Shown: positions 1 to 7,024 of the stretch, piece after piece
How the letters are laid out: each line of letters begins with the position of its first letter
Position numbering within the stretch: the first letter of the stretch is position 1
NCBI GenBank assembly: GCA_949297775.1
Contig: CASFTM010000010.1
Coordinates: forward strand, 1 to 47,714
Source: an uncultured bacterium
Lineage (GTDB): Bacteria > Elusimicrobiota > Elusimicrobia > Elusimicrobiales > Elusimicrobiaceae
Length of the DNA stretch: 47,714 nt
Direction of reading: 5' to 3'
The notes under the pieces: model-generated
Databases searched by the model: none
Seen by the model: the letters and a program-made list of their open reading frames with translations, nothing else
What the model was told of the DNA's origin: nothing
Made by a program: the position numbers and the translations under genes

Positions 1-524
1 AAACCTTCCTGACGAAGAAAAACGCCGGATTTACGCTAATAGAGCTGTTAGTGGTCGTTTTAATTATCGGTATCTTGGCGGCGGTAGCGTTGCCGCAATA
101 TCAAATGGCGGTAATGAAAGCGCGGATCGGGCGGACGATGCCGGGCGTGAAAACGATTGCCGAAGCCGCCGAAGCTTATTATATGGCGAATGGAGCTTAT
201 CCCAACGATGACATTACTGTATTGGATATATCGTCTATGTCCGGGTGTCGCTCGGCCGGTGCTGGGCAGTTGTACTGCGGGGACATTAACTACGATTTAA
301 ACACCAATGGTTCGCTTTGGGCAAATGAGTCTTTTGTTAATTCCAAATTTTTTATTAATGGCGAGGCGGTTTTGTTGTATGTACAATATTTAGACCACAG
401 CCCCACCACCCCGGGGGAGCGGCAATGCTGGGTATATAACGATTCTGCTTTAGCGCACAAAGTATGCAAAAGTTTGGGCGGCGTATTAAAGGCTGGTTCC
501 TTCACCCGCTACAAGTTGCCATAA
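1..524 (+). CDS. type IV pilin-like protein, 5' end outside window
   Basis: Prepilin subunit of the type IV pilus/type II secretion family. The reading frame is open from base 3 and runs off the left edge, so the true start is not visible. The sequence [18 protein letters not shown] (bases 18-68) is a classical prepilin peptidase site, with cleavage before Phe and the Glu at +5 of the mature protein, followed by the hydrophobic assembly helix and AAVALPQY. The globular part is short (about 150 mature residues) and has several Cys (GCRSAG, YCGD, QCWVY, HKVCKS) that could form disulfides. No assembly genes (pilB, pilC, pilQ) are nearby, so it is an orphan pilin. The first ~50 nt after the cleavage site are almost identical to the pilin at 11,887 although the C-terminal parts differ. 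A terminator follows. Minor pseudopilin is the alternative role. Confidence 0.85.
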   Translation, partial: TFLTKKNAGFTLIELLVVVLIIGILAAVALPQYQMAVMKARIGRTMPGVKTIAEAAEAYYMANGAYPNDDITVLDISSMSGCRSAGAGQLYCGDINYDLNTNGSLWANESFVNSKFFINGEAVLLYVQYLDHSPTTPGERQCWVYNDSALAHKVCKSLGGVLKAGSFTRYKLP

Positions 525-540
525 GGTTAGCTCTTTATCA

Positions 541-570
541 AAAGCCCCCCGAAAAAGGGGGCTTTCTTTT
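541..570 (+). terminator. rho-independent terminator
   Basis: A G/C-rich stem (AGCCCCC with GGGGGCT, A-rich loop) is followed by a T-rich tail, 17 nt after the pilin stop. Confidence 0.85.
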
Positions 571-622
571 GCGGTATTTGGTAAAATATATAAGAAGATT
601 TATTTTTATATAGGAGACTCTC

Positions 623-1324
623 ATGAGCTGCGAAAAATGCACCCCTGAAGTGATGAATATGTGCTGCGTCTGCAAAGGCGCCAAGCACGATCCGGCCCCG
701 ATTCCTGAAGAAGGCAAATGGGTCAAAGCGAAACAAATTACCGATATTAGCGGTCTTACCCATGGTGTCGGCTGGTGTGCCCCGCAACAGGGCGCCTGCA
801 AACTGACGCTGAACGTCAAAAACGGCGTAATCAAAGAAGCGTTGGTGGAAACCCTGGGCTGCTCCGGTATGACGCACTCCGCCGCTATGGCTGCGGAAAT
901 TCTGCCCGGCAAAACCATTTTGGAAGCCTTAAACTCCGACCTCGTGTGCGACGCCATCAACACCGCTATGCGCGAACTGTTCCTGCAAATCGTCTACGGA
1001 CGCACGCAGAGCGCGTTTTCCGATGACGGCTTGCCGATTGGCGCCGGTATGGAAGACTTGGGCAAAGGCCACCGCTCCCAGATTGGCACGATGTACGGCA
1101 CCGAAGCCAAAGGCGCCCGCTACCTGGAAATGGCGGAAGGGTATGTGTTGGAAATCGGTTTGGATAAAAACAACGAAATCATCGGTTACAAATTCGTCAA
1201 CCTGGGCAAAATGATGGACGCCATCAAGAAAGGCGAAGACCCGAAGGCCGCGTTTGAAAAGAACGTCAGCAAATATGGCCGCTTTGACGAAGCCGTCAAG
1301 AAAATTGACCCCCGCAAAGAGTAA
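623..1324 (+). CDS. NifU-like iron-sulfur cluster scaffold family protein (GGGtGRT partner)
   Basis: Cytoplasmic 233-residue protein resembling the IscU/NifU N-terminal scaffold fold but diverged. Cysteines are abundant: C3, C6, C14, C15 and C17 form a Cys-rich N-terminus, C52 and C59 lie in the first scaffold-like segment (GWCAPQQGAC), and C80 sits in LGCSGMTHS, which corresponds to the conserved GC-S-x-S region of NifU. The charged C-terminal ~60 residues extend beyond ordinary IscU. The start has a good ribosome site (AGGAGA, 7 nt upstream). It lies 19 nt before the GGGtGRT gene, an adjacency that recurs in anaerobes; both are probably one transcript. A role in Fe-S assembly or delivery is inferred from family; the exact client is unknown. 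Confidence 0.8.
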   Translation: MSCEKCTPEVMNMCCVCKGAKHDPAPIPEEGKWVKAKQITDISGLTHGVGWCAPQQGACKLTLNVKNGVIKEALVETLGCSGMTHSAAMAAEILPGKTILEALNSDLVCDAINTAMRELFLQIVYGRTQSAFSDDGLPIGAGMEDLGKGHRSQIGTMYGTEAKGARYLEMAEGYVLEIGLDKNNEIIGYKFVNLGKMMDAIKKGEDPKAAFEKNVSKYGRFDEAVKKIDPRKE

Positions 1325-1343
1325 GCCCAGGAGATAAAAGAAT

Positions 1344-2339
1344 ATGATTACGTTTGAAGGATACGAAAGAAGAATTGATAAAATCAACTCCGTTTTGAAA
1401 GAAAACGGCATTGCCTCTTTGGAAGAAGCCAAAGAAATCTGCACCAAAAAAGGCATTGACGTGGAAAAAATCGTCCGCGGCATTCAGCCCATTGCGTTTG
1501 ACAACGCCGTGTGGGCTTACACCGTCGGTGCGGCTATCGCCATTAAATCCGGCGTTAAAACTGCGGCGGAAGCGGCTGAAAAAATCGGTGTGGGCTTGCA
1601 GAGCTTCTGCATTCCCGGCTCCGTAGCCGACCAGCGTGCCGTAGGCCTCGGCCACGGTAACTTGGGCGCGATGCTCTTGTCCGAAAACACCAAGTGCTTC
1701 TGCTTCTTGGCGGGGCACGAAAGCTTTGCCGCCGCCGAAGGCGCCATCGGTATCGCCCGCACCGCCAACAAAGTGCGCAAAGAACCTCTTCGCGTTATTT
1801 TGAACGGCTTGGGCAAAGACGCCGCTTACATTATTTCCCGTATCAACGGTTTTACCTCCGTGGAAACGGAATACAACTATAAAACGGGCGAACTGAAAAT
1901 CGTGAGCGAAAAAGCTTTCTCCGACGGAGACCGCGCCAAAGTGAAATGCTACGGCGCCGACGACGTAAACGAAGGCGTTGCCATTATGCGCCACGAAGGG
2001 GTGGACGTGTCCATCACCGGCAACTCCACCAACCCGACCCGCTTCCAGCACCCGGTAGCCGGCACCTATAAAAAATGGGCGACCGAAAACGGCAAGAAAT
2101 ACTTCTCCGTGGCTTCCGGCGGCGGCACCGGCCGCACCCTGCACCCGGACAATATGGCCGCCGGTCCTGCCTCTTACGGTATGACCGACACCATGGGACG
2201 CATGCACAGCGATGCGCAGTTTGCGGGTTCTTCCTCCGTGCCGGCGCACGTGGAAATGATGGGCTTAATCGGTATGGGCAACAACCCGATGGTCGGCGCG
2301 ACGGTAGCCGTTGCGGTGGCCGTATCCGAAGCCAAATAG
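1344..2339 (+). CDS. GGGtGRT family protein
   Basis: 331-residue cytoplasmic protein of the GGGtGRT family, named for the motif seen here as SGGGTGRTLHPDN (about residues 256-268). The family is widespread in anaerobic Firmicutes, spirochaetes and related bacteria, usually next to a NifU-like protein as here, and its biochemical role is not established. A GxGN-type stretch (GLGHGNLGAM) and a small-residue-rich C-terminus (GMGNNPMVGATVAVAVAVSEAK) are visible. There is no signal peptide. The ribosome site AGGAGAT precedes the ATG by about 9 nt. A strong terminator follows 21 nt after the stop, so 623-2339 forms a two-gene operon. Confidence 0.85.
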   Translation: MITFEGYERRIDKINSVLKENGIASLEEAKEICTKKGIDVEKIVRGIQPIAFDNAVWAYTVGAAIAIKSGVKTAAEAAEKIGVGLQSFCIPGSVADQRAVGLGHGNLGAMLLSENTKCFCFLAGHESFAAAEGAIGIARTANKVRKEPLRVILNGLGKDAAYIISRINGFTSVETEYNYKTGELKIVSEKAFSDGDRAKVKCYGADDVNEGVAIMRHEGVDVSITGNSTNPTRFQHPVAGTYKKWATENGKKYFSVASGGGTGRTLHPDNMAAGPASYGMTDTMGRMHSDAQFAGSSSVPAHVEMMGLIGMGNNPMVGATVAVAVAVSEAK

Positions 2340-2360
2340 CCGTATTTTAATTGTCGTGTA

Positions 2361-2389
2361 AAGCCGCTCCCTAGGGAGCGGCTTTTTTG
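2361..2389 (+). terminator. rho-independent terminator
   Basis: AAGCCGCTCC paired with GGAGCGGCTT around a tight CTAG loop, followed by six T. It ends the NifU-like/GGGtGRT operon. Confidence 0.92.
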
Positions 2390-2492
2390 TATGTAGGAGA
2401 GGGGACACCTTGTCTTCGGCGCGGGGAAATGGGGAAGCTAAAATATAATAAATTATCTTAAAATTTAAGTATTTTTTGGCTTTGGCTGGGCC

Positions 2493-2520
2493 TTGAAAAA
2501 ATCTATTTTTCGCGTATGAT
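2493..2520 (+). promoter_or_regulatory. sigma70-type promoter for the gene at 2550
   Basis: TTGAAA (2493-2498), 16-nt spacer, TATGAT (2515-2520). It lies 29 nt before the ATG, and a GGAGG ribosome site is at 2539-2543. Nothing else is recognised in the AT-rich stretch 2390-2492. Confidence 0.7.
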
Positions 2521-2549
2521 TAGAGTAAGGACAGGCCCGGAGGTGGGTT

Positions 2550-3119
2550 ATGAAAAAGCTATTTGGCGGATATGGCTGGGTAGTTTCGTTAACGACGGCG
2601 GCTGTAGCCCTGATGCTGTGGGGTACCAAACCGGCGGCGGCTGAGCAGTCCCCGTTTGAAGTGTTGCGCCGTCAAATGCCCGCAAAGTTGGATTTGCTTC
2701 GGGACCGTGTAAATGAAGCCGGCGGGCAAGATGTAAGTTTAGCCTTGGTGCTGGCGGCCCAAAATGAGGACGCGCATACCGTAGGCACTACAGTATTGGT
2801 ATATCAGCAGTATCCAAGGGAACGGCAGCTGGCGGTCATGTTGGCGGCGGCGGTAAAATATCACAAGGAAATCGGTTTTATGCAGCAAGTGGAGGATAAA
2901 TCGCTCAAGCAGGCTTTGGCGCAGGCTCCCGCCGAGATGATTGGCATTAACGGAATGTTCCAAACAGTGGTGGATATGTTAAATATGACGCCGGAACAGT
3001 TAAAGGCGGCGGTGGAAAAAGCCCAGCGGGCCAATATGCAGCGCAAAACGGCGGAAGCCGTCAAACGAACGGTAAAACACCAATTGGGGCAGGCGAATCC
3101 CAACCAAAACAAAGATTGA
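2550..3119 (+). CDS. secreted protein of unknown function
   Basis: 189 residues. An N-terminal signal peptide is visible: KK at positions 2-3, a hydrophobic run VVSLTTAAVALMLWG and an Ala-rich cleavage region (KPAAAEQ). The mature part is mostly predicted helix, Gln/Ala/Lys-rich, without Cys, and ends in a polar Asn/Gln/Lys tail. I recognise no domain. It has its own promoter and a strong GGAGG ribosome site, and is convergent with the membrane protein at 3134-3760, leaving only 14 nt between them. A periplasmic location is the best inference; there is no lipobox and no terminal Phe that would mark a beta-barrel. Confidence 0.7.
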   Translation: MKKLFGGYGWVVSLTTAAVALMLWGTKPAAAEQSPFEVLRRQMPAKLDLLRDRVNEAGGQDVSLALVLAAQNEDAHTVGTTVLVYQQYPRERQLAVMLAAAVKYHKEIGFMQQVEDKSLKQALAQAPAEMIGINGMFQTVVDMLNMTPEQLKAAVEKAQRANMQRKTAEAVKRTVKHQLGQANPNQNKD

Positions 3120-3133
3120 CGCGTGAGTTTGTA

Positions 3134-3760
3134 TTACAGCCAAATGCGGCAAAGGGCCGCAAGAGCCAGCGCGCAAACCAATGCGGCCGCGGCGGCGGTG
3201 ATTTCGCCGGTTTTGGGCCGTGCGGAAACAGGGGTTTTGGGCAGCTCGTTTAAACGGCGTTGTAAAGCCGCAGGCGCCCCGCAGAAAAACAAATAACCGG
3301 CTAAGCGTATGGCCCAGGATGTTCCCAAAAGAGCTCCTCCTAAGCCGCCCAGCCACAGAATGCCCCAAACCCACGGCGGCAGCGGCGCTTTGTGATGCAT
3401 ATATTCGCAGGTACGGCAGATAACGGCGTTTAACTGGAAAAATGTTCCAAATCCGCCCAACGTCCGCAGAAACGGGCCTCCGGCAAGCGGCTGCCCGTCT
3501 TGGCGTTTAAAGCCATACAGAGCGGCCTGCCATTGGCGGTAAAGCCAGTAAAATACAAATAATCCTCCGCTGAAGGCGTTTAATATAAATAGTGTGCGGG
3601 CGTGGATAAAATAAAAGGTGTTGGACAAGCCTTGTTCTTTCAAGGCGGCGCGGCGGGCCAGCCGTTTGGATTCGGTATCGTAATCCCATTTTTTCAGGCT
3701 CAGGGCATACATAATATATAGGGCGGCAAGAACGCCCAGCATTTGTAAAAAACGTTCCAT
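3134..3760 (-). CDS. small integral membrane protein of unknown function
   Basis: 208 residues from the ATG at 3760. The frame stays open farther upstream, but that part runs back across the pilin promoter region and has no protein-like composition. Four to five hydrophobic segments are visible: an N-terminal anchor, FILNAFSGGLFVFYWLYRQW (about 55-75), WVWGILWLGGLGGALLG with a second half (about 130-165), and a C-terminal helix. The YWLYRQW motif at the end of a helix recalls small DUF4234-like membrane proteins, but I do not claim membership. There is no Shine-Dalgarno; a TATAAT box ends 6 nt before the start, suggesting a leaderless mRNA. It is convergent with the secreted protein at 2550. 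Confidence 0.65.
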   Translation of the reverse strand: MERFLQMLGVLAALYIMYALSLKKWDYDTESKRLARRAALKEQGLSNTFYFIHARTLFILNAFSGGLFVFYWLYRQWQAALYGFKRQDGQPLAGGPFLRTLGGFGTFFQLNAVICRTCEYMHHKAPLPPWVWGILWLGGLGGALLGTSWAIRLAGYLFFCGAPAALQRRLNELPKTPVSARPKTGEITAAAAALVCALALAALCRIWL

Positions 3761-3766
3761 AGTGTT

Positions 3767-3772
3767 ATTATA
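3767..3772 (-). promoter_or_regulatory. -10 box, leaderless start (gene 3134-3760)
   Basis: Perfect TATAAT on the minus strand, 6 nt before the ATG, and no Shine-Dalgarno. Confidence 0.5.
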
Positions 3773-3848
3773 TGAAAAATAAAAGGAAATTATCTTGTAT
3801 CTGACGGTAAAAAATGATATTCTAAAAAAAGTTCTACAGGAGGTTTCT

Positions 3849-4331
3849 ATGAAGAAGGGGTTTACCTTAATTGAATTGCTGGTAGTGGTGCTGATTATCG
3901 GTATCTTGTCGGCAGTGGCGTTGCCACAGTATACCAAATCGGTTAAAAGATCGCGTGCGGCGACTATTTTGCCTATTTTAAAGTCGTTAATGGAAGCGGG
4001 GCAGCTGTATGTGCTGCAATACCCGAATGAACGCAATATCAATATGGATGATTTGAATATTTCTATTCCCAGCACGACTTTTGATTTGAGGGAAGATGGT
4101 GTTTGTACTTTTTATTTGGCAAAAAGTTCATCTACTACCTCTAACATCAAAGTAGTTGCCAAGTGCGAAAATAATAATATTCTCTTTGCTCTTGCTAATA
4201 CGGGCGATTTGGTTTGCGGCGGGCCGCAATCATCTACTTTGTGTAAAGATTACGGCTTTTCCAAAGCCAGCTCGCTTACGGCGGGTTCTTCCTTTGGCGG
4301 AACGATTACCGGCACCCTCTATACGCAGTGA
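3849..4331 (+). CDS. type IV pilin-like protein
   Basis: 160-residue prepilin with a very short leader: [18 protein letters not shown] gives a 4-residue leader, cleavage before Phe and Glu at +5. The hydrophobic helix continues ILSAVALPQYTKSVKRSRA. The globular domain contains paired Cys (DGVCTFY, AKCENN, LVCGG, TLCKDYG) and a Gly/Thr-rich C-terminus. The ATG at 3849 is chosen because GGAGG lies just upstream and because it gives the right leader length; in-frame starts farther upstream give an unnatural leader. Codons in the conserved helix differ from those of the pilins at 1 and 11,887, so this is an older paralogue. It stands alone between terminators, without assembly genes. Confidence 0.9.
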   Translation: MKKGFTLIELLVVVLIIGILSAVALPQYTKSVKRSRAATILPILKSLMEAGQLYVLQYPNERNINMDDLNISIPSTTFDLREDGVCTFYLAKSSSTTSNIKVVAKCENNNILFALANTGDLVCGGPQSSTLCKDYGFSKASSLTAGSSFGGTITGTLYTQ

Positions 4332-4350
4332 GAAAACCCTGTTTTTACAG

Positions 4351-4379
4351 CGCCCCGGTTTTGCCGGGGCGTTTTTTTG
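4351..4379 (+). terminator. rho-independent terminator
   Basis: CGCCCCGG paired with CCGGGGCG and followed by seven T, 19 nt after the pilin stop. Confidence 0.9.
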
Positions 4380-4418
4380 TATTCTGAACACTTTCTGAAC
4401 TGACTGGGGTGTTTTTTG

Positions 4419-4424
4419 TATCAT
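4419..4424 (+). promoter_or_regulatory. -10 box, leaderless start (gene 4431-6065)
   Basis: TATCAT preceded by TG, ending 6 nt before the ATG; no Shine-Dalgarno. Confidence 0.42.
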
Positions 4425-4430
4425 TTAACT

Positions 4431-6065
4431 ATGGAAAAATTTAAAAAATATGCAGGTCCTGCCGCTTTGCTGGCAGTGTTAATGGGGTTGGGAGGAGTAT
4501 ACAGCTTGGGGTTGGGGCAGGATGTAAATTGGGATTTGCTCAATTACCACTTGTATAATCCGTTTGCGTTCATCAACGGACGTATTGAAAGTGACGTGAT
4601 GGCGGCGGGCATTCATTCTACGATAAACCCGTTGTTGGATTTGTATTTTTACTTTTGCTTTTTTACATTTTTTAATTCGCCTCATTGGATTGCTTTTTTT
4701 ATGGGGCTTCCATATGGCGTGTTGTTATGGGTGGGATATTATGTAAGCAAAGAAATTTTTGCGCAAAGCCGCTATCCGCGGGCGTATGCGGCGGCGGCAG
4801 TAGTCATTGGCGGGACGGCGGCGGGAACGATGTCGCAAATCGGGATGACCACGAACGAAATCCCTTGCGCGGCGCTGAGCCTGGGCGCTTTGTGGCTCAT
4901 CTTGCGGTTTTTAAAGGATACCGCCCGTGTACGACTGCTGTATACGGGAGCTTTTGTGATGGGGGCCACTGCCGGCCTGAAGCTTACGGCGGCGCCGTTT
5001 TGCCTGGCGTTGGCGGCGGCTGTCTTTTGCCAATGGCGCATTTTGCAGCGCCCGTGGAAAAAACTCGGGCTTTTTATGCTTGCCGGGGCCGCCGGATTCC
5101 TGCTTACGAATGGTTATTTTATGTGGAAATGGTACCAATTGTACGGAAATCCGCTGTTCCCTTACTATAACCATATTTTCCAATCACCCTATTTTGATGC
5201 CTTTTATCTGACGGAAACGCGCTTTTTCCCCAAGACCGTTTTCCAGTGGGTGTTTTATCCTTTTTACTGGGCTTTCCAGCCGGCGGCAAAAGTGACGGAA
5301 GCGCTGATGCAGGATATGCGTTTGGCGGCCGGGTTGCTGGCGGCGGCGGCGTGGGGGGGTGCCTTGTGGAAGAAAAAAATCACCGGGCAGCCGCGTATGA
5401 TGTTTTTGTCGGTACTGGTGTTTTTTGTAACGGGGTATGTTCTTTGGCTCAAGCAGTTTTCTATTTTGCGCTATGCCGTAGTGCTGGAAATGCTTTGCGG
5501 CGTGCTGTTGGTGGGAGTATGCGCCGTATTTTTAAAAGGCCGCTGGAGCATTTGGGCGGCTTGTTTGCTGTGGGGGATGTTGGCGGTAGGATACCAGGTG
5601 CCGGACTGGAAACACATCCCGTTTGAAAAGCAGGCGGTTGTATTTACGGATAAGCCCAAGGTGGAAGACGACGCCCTGGTGTTTTTTATGCATTTGCCGT
5701 CTGCGTATTTGGCGCCGCTGCTTAACCCCCAGGCTACGTATATGGGAGGATTTGTATATCAGCCGGAAGAATACCCGGAAGAATACCGCTCCTGGGCCGC
5801 TCAGCGCAACAATATTCAACCGCAATATCTGCGCTTTCATTTTGAAGAACTCCAGCGGCAGAAAATCGCCCGCCACGAAGGACCTGTCTATTTGGTGTCT
5901 ATTAACTGGCCTATGCTGGTAAACCCGGCTACGCTGGCCCGGTTTGGGTTGAAAGGAGATCTGAAGGACTGCCGTACCTTTTCTACCAATTTAACGGTTT
6001 ACTCCCCGGAATTGGCCATTTGCCGCGTGTATAAGGCGGAAAATCCCGTACCGGAGAGTAAATAA
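4431..6065 (+). CDS. multispanning membrane protein, GT-C glycosyltransferase-like
   Basis: 544 residues with about 10-12 hydrophobic helices and a hydrophilic C-terminal ~130 residues. After the first helix comes QDVNWDLLNYHLYNPFAFI (about residues 29-48): an acidic pair in the first extracytoplasmic loop, as in lipid-linked-sugar-using GT-C enzymes (GT39/GT87-like). Other recognisable stretches are NPLLDLYFY and the loop KWYQLYGNPLFPYYNHIF. Similar proteins in other Gram-negatives are annotated only as uncharacterised membrane proteins, so the sugar-transfer role is inference. The start at 4431 is preferred over an in-frame TTG at 4416 because a TATCAT box ends 6 nt upstream. Downstream is convergent with the gene at 6088-6810, 22 nt away. 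It stands alone, away from the exopolysaccharide locus. Confidence 0.65.
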   Translation: MEKFKKYAGPAALLAVLMGLGGVYSLGLGQDVNWDLLNYHLYNPFAFINGRIESDVMAAGIHSTINPLLDLYFYFCFFTFFNSPHWIAFFMGLPYGVLLWVGYYVSKEIFAQSRYPRAYAAAAVVIGGTAAGTMSQIGMTTNEIPCAALSLGALWLILRFLKDTARVRLLYTGAFVMGATAGLKLTAAPFCLALAAAVFCQWRILQRPWKKLGLFMLAGAAGFLLTNGYFMWKWYQLYGNPLFPYYNHIFQSPYFDAFYLTETRFFPKTVFQWVFYPFYWAFQPAAKVTEALMQDMRLAAGLLAAAAWGGALWKKKITGQPRMMFLSVLVFFVTGYVLWLKQFSILRYAVVLEMLCGVLLVGVCAVFLKGRWSIWAACLLWGMLAVGYQVPDWKHIPFEKQAVVFTDKPKVEDDALVFFMHLPSAYLAPLLNPQATYMGGFVYQPEEYPEEYRSWAAQRNNIQPQYLRFHFEELQRQKIARHEGPVYLVSINWPMLVNPATLARFGLKGDLKDCRTFSTNLTVYSPELAICRVYKAENPVPESK

Positions 6066-6087
6066 AAAGGTTTTGTCCGGCAGCCGT

Positions 6088-6810
6088 TTAACGGTCCAGC
6101 TGGGCAAATACCAAGTGGTCTTCTTCGGAAAAAATAAACCGCAGGGTGTTTTTCCCGCCGTTAATGGACGGAAACTGCAGGGTGAGGGAGTTCTTTTCTA
6201 AGCGGGAAGCAGCCCGGCGCATTTTTAGCGAAGCTTTAAAATCCGTCGTGCAAAACATTTTTTCAGCCGTTTGATAGGCGGTGTTGAATCCGTCCGGTGC
6301 GGGGAATAAAATGTTGGAAAAGAGCATTTCTGCTTCTGGGTTAAATGCGTAACCTGCCAGCTGTTCGTGGCGGCTTAAGCAGTTTTGCAAACGTTTGTAG
6401 CGGGAAATTAACAGCGTTTGAGCCTGCTTTTTGGTAAGGTACGCCTTTTTCCACCAGGTCCGGTAGTGGGCGGCTTGCGCTTGTGGGGGATACTTTTCCA
6501 GGTTTTGGTTCAGCCGCAGCAGGAAAGCCGTGTGTTCGTCTACCGGGACAAGCTTGTCCAAATTCCGTTTTTCCTTTAATTTTTGCAAGATATGCTGTTC
6601 CATATTTTGTCGTACCTGCACAATGGCGGGGGAAACCAGCTGGCGCTGCAGGAAAGAAGCCCACTGGTTTTCCGGTTTGCTTTCGTGGGCGGTTTTGGCT
6701 TGCTGGAAACGGTTCCACAGCCACCGGAAGAGGCCGTCCTGGGTTTGGGCGGCGCCGGCGGGTGCCGCGTAAAGAAAAGAAACAAGTAAGAGAATAAATA
6801 ATTTTTTCAT
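6088..6810 (-). CDS. secreted protein of unknown function
   Basis: 240 residues. A clear signal peptide (MKKLFILLLVSFLYAAPAGAAQ, cleaved near residue 20) is followed by a basic, helix-rich domain with many Gln, Lys and Trp (LFRWLWNRFQQAK; HYRTWWKKAYLTKKQAQ) and a beta-rich C-terminus. Two Cys (CLSRHEQ and FCTTDF) may pair. I recognise no family. The start has no Shine-Dalgarno, but TAGAAT ends 8 nt upstream, so the message may be leaderless. A periplasmic location is inferred. Confidence 0.68.
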   Translation of the reverse strand: MKKLFILLLVSFLYAAPAGAAQTQDGLFRWLWNRFQQAKTAHESKPENQWASFLQRQLVSPAIVQVRQNMEQHILQKLKEKRNLDKLVPVDEHTAFLLRLNQNLEKYPPQAQAAHYRTWWKKAYLTKKQAQTLLISRYKRLQNCLSRHEQLAGYAFNPEAEMLFSNILFPAPDGFNTAYQTAEKMFCTTDFKASLKMRRAASRLEKNSLTLQFPSINGGKNTLRFIFSEEDHLVFAQLDR

Positions 6811-6818
6811 CGCTTGAT

Positions 6819-6824
6819 ATTCTA
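6819..6824 (-). promoter_or_regulatory. -10 box, leaderless start (gene 6088-6810)
   Basis: TAGAAT on the minus strand, 8 nt before the ATG; no ribosome site. Confidence 0.42.
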
Positions 6825-6881
6825 CAAAACATTCTTTCGTCTGTACCAGGGCCTTTTGGGTACCCCCGGTCTAGGCCCAAT

Positions 6882-6911
6882 TTGCAAGCAGAAAGCCTTA
6901 AAAAATACTAA
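6882..6911 (+). promoter_or_regulatory. candidate promoter for typA
   Basis: TTGCAA (6882-6887), 18-nt spacer, TACTAA (6906-6911), overlapping a longer A/T run with TAAAAT. The resulting leader would be about 110 nt and contain two hairpins. Confidence 0.45.
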
Positions 6912-6941
6912 AATATATATATCTGCAAAGGAAATTTACAC

Positions 6942-6996
6942 AAAGGCATTTGCCTTTTATTTAAAATACCCCGCAGTCGGTTAGAGGGGTATTTTT
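6942..6996 (+). promoter_or_regulatory. two tandem hairpins in the typA leader
   Basis: Hairpin A pairs AAAGGC (6942-6947) with GCCTTT (6952-6957). Hairpin B is a 10-bp stem, AAAATACCCC (6963-6972) with GGGGTATTTT (6986-6995), around a 13-nt loop, and is terminator-like. They lie between the promoter and typA, immediately before a 4-codon frame (ATG at 6997, TAG at 7009). Either an attenuator or the end of a short separate RNA would fit. Confidence 0.4.
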
Positions 6997-7024
6997 ATGA
7001 AAATTATTTAGGAATCAGACTGAT

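Noticed and set aside
1296-2249. 317-codon minus-strand frame opposite the GGGtGRT gene
   Set aside because: Low-complexity Gly/Phe/His/Val translation, an antisense artefact of codon bias.
3795-3848. Upstream start for the second pilin
   Set aside because: It would add 18 unnatural residues before MKKG and ignore the GGAGG site directly before 3,849.
3761-4075. Upstream extension of the minus-strand membrane protein
   Set aside because: Runs antisense through the second pilin and its promoter region; the start at 3,760 with TATAAT 6 nt upstream is more natural.
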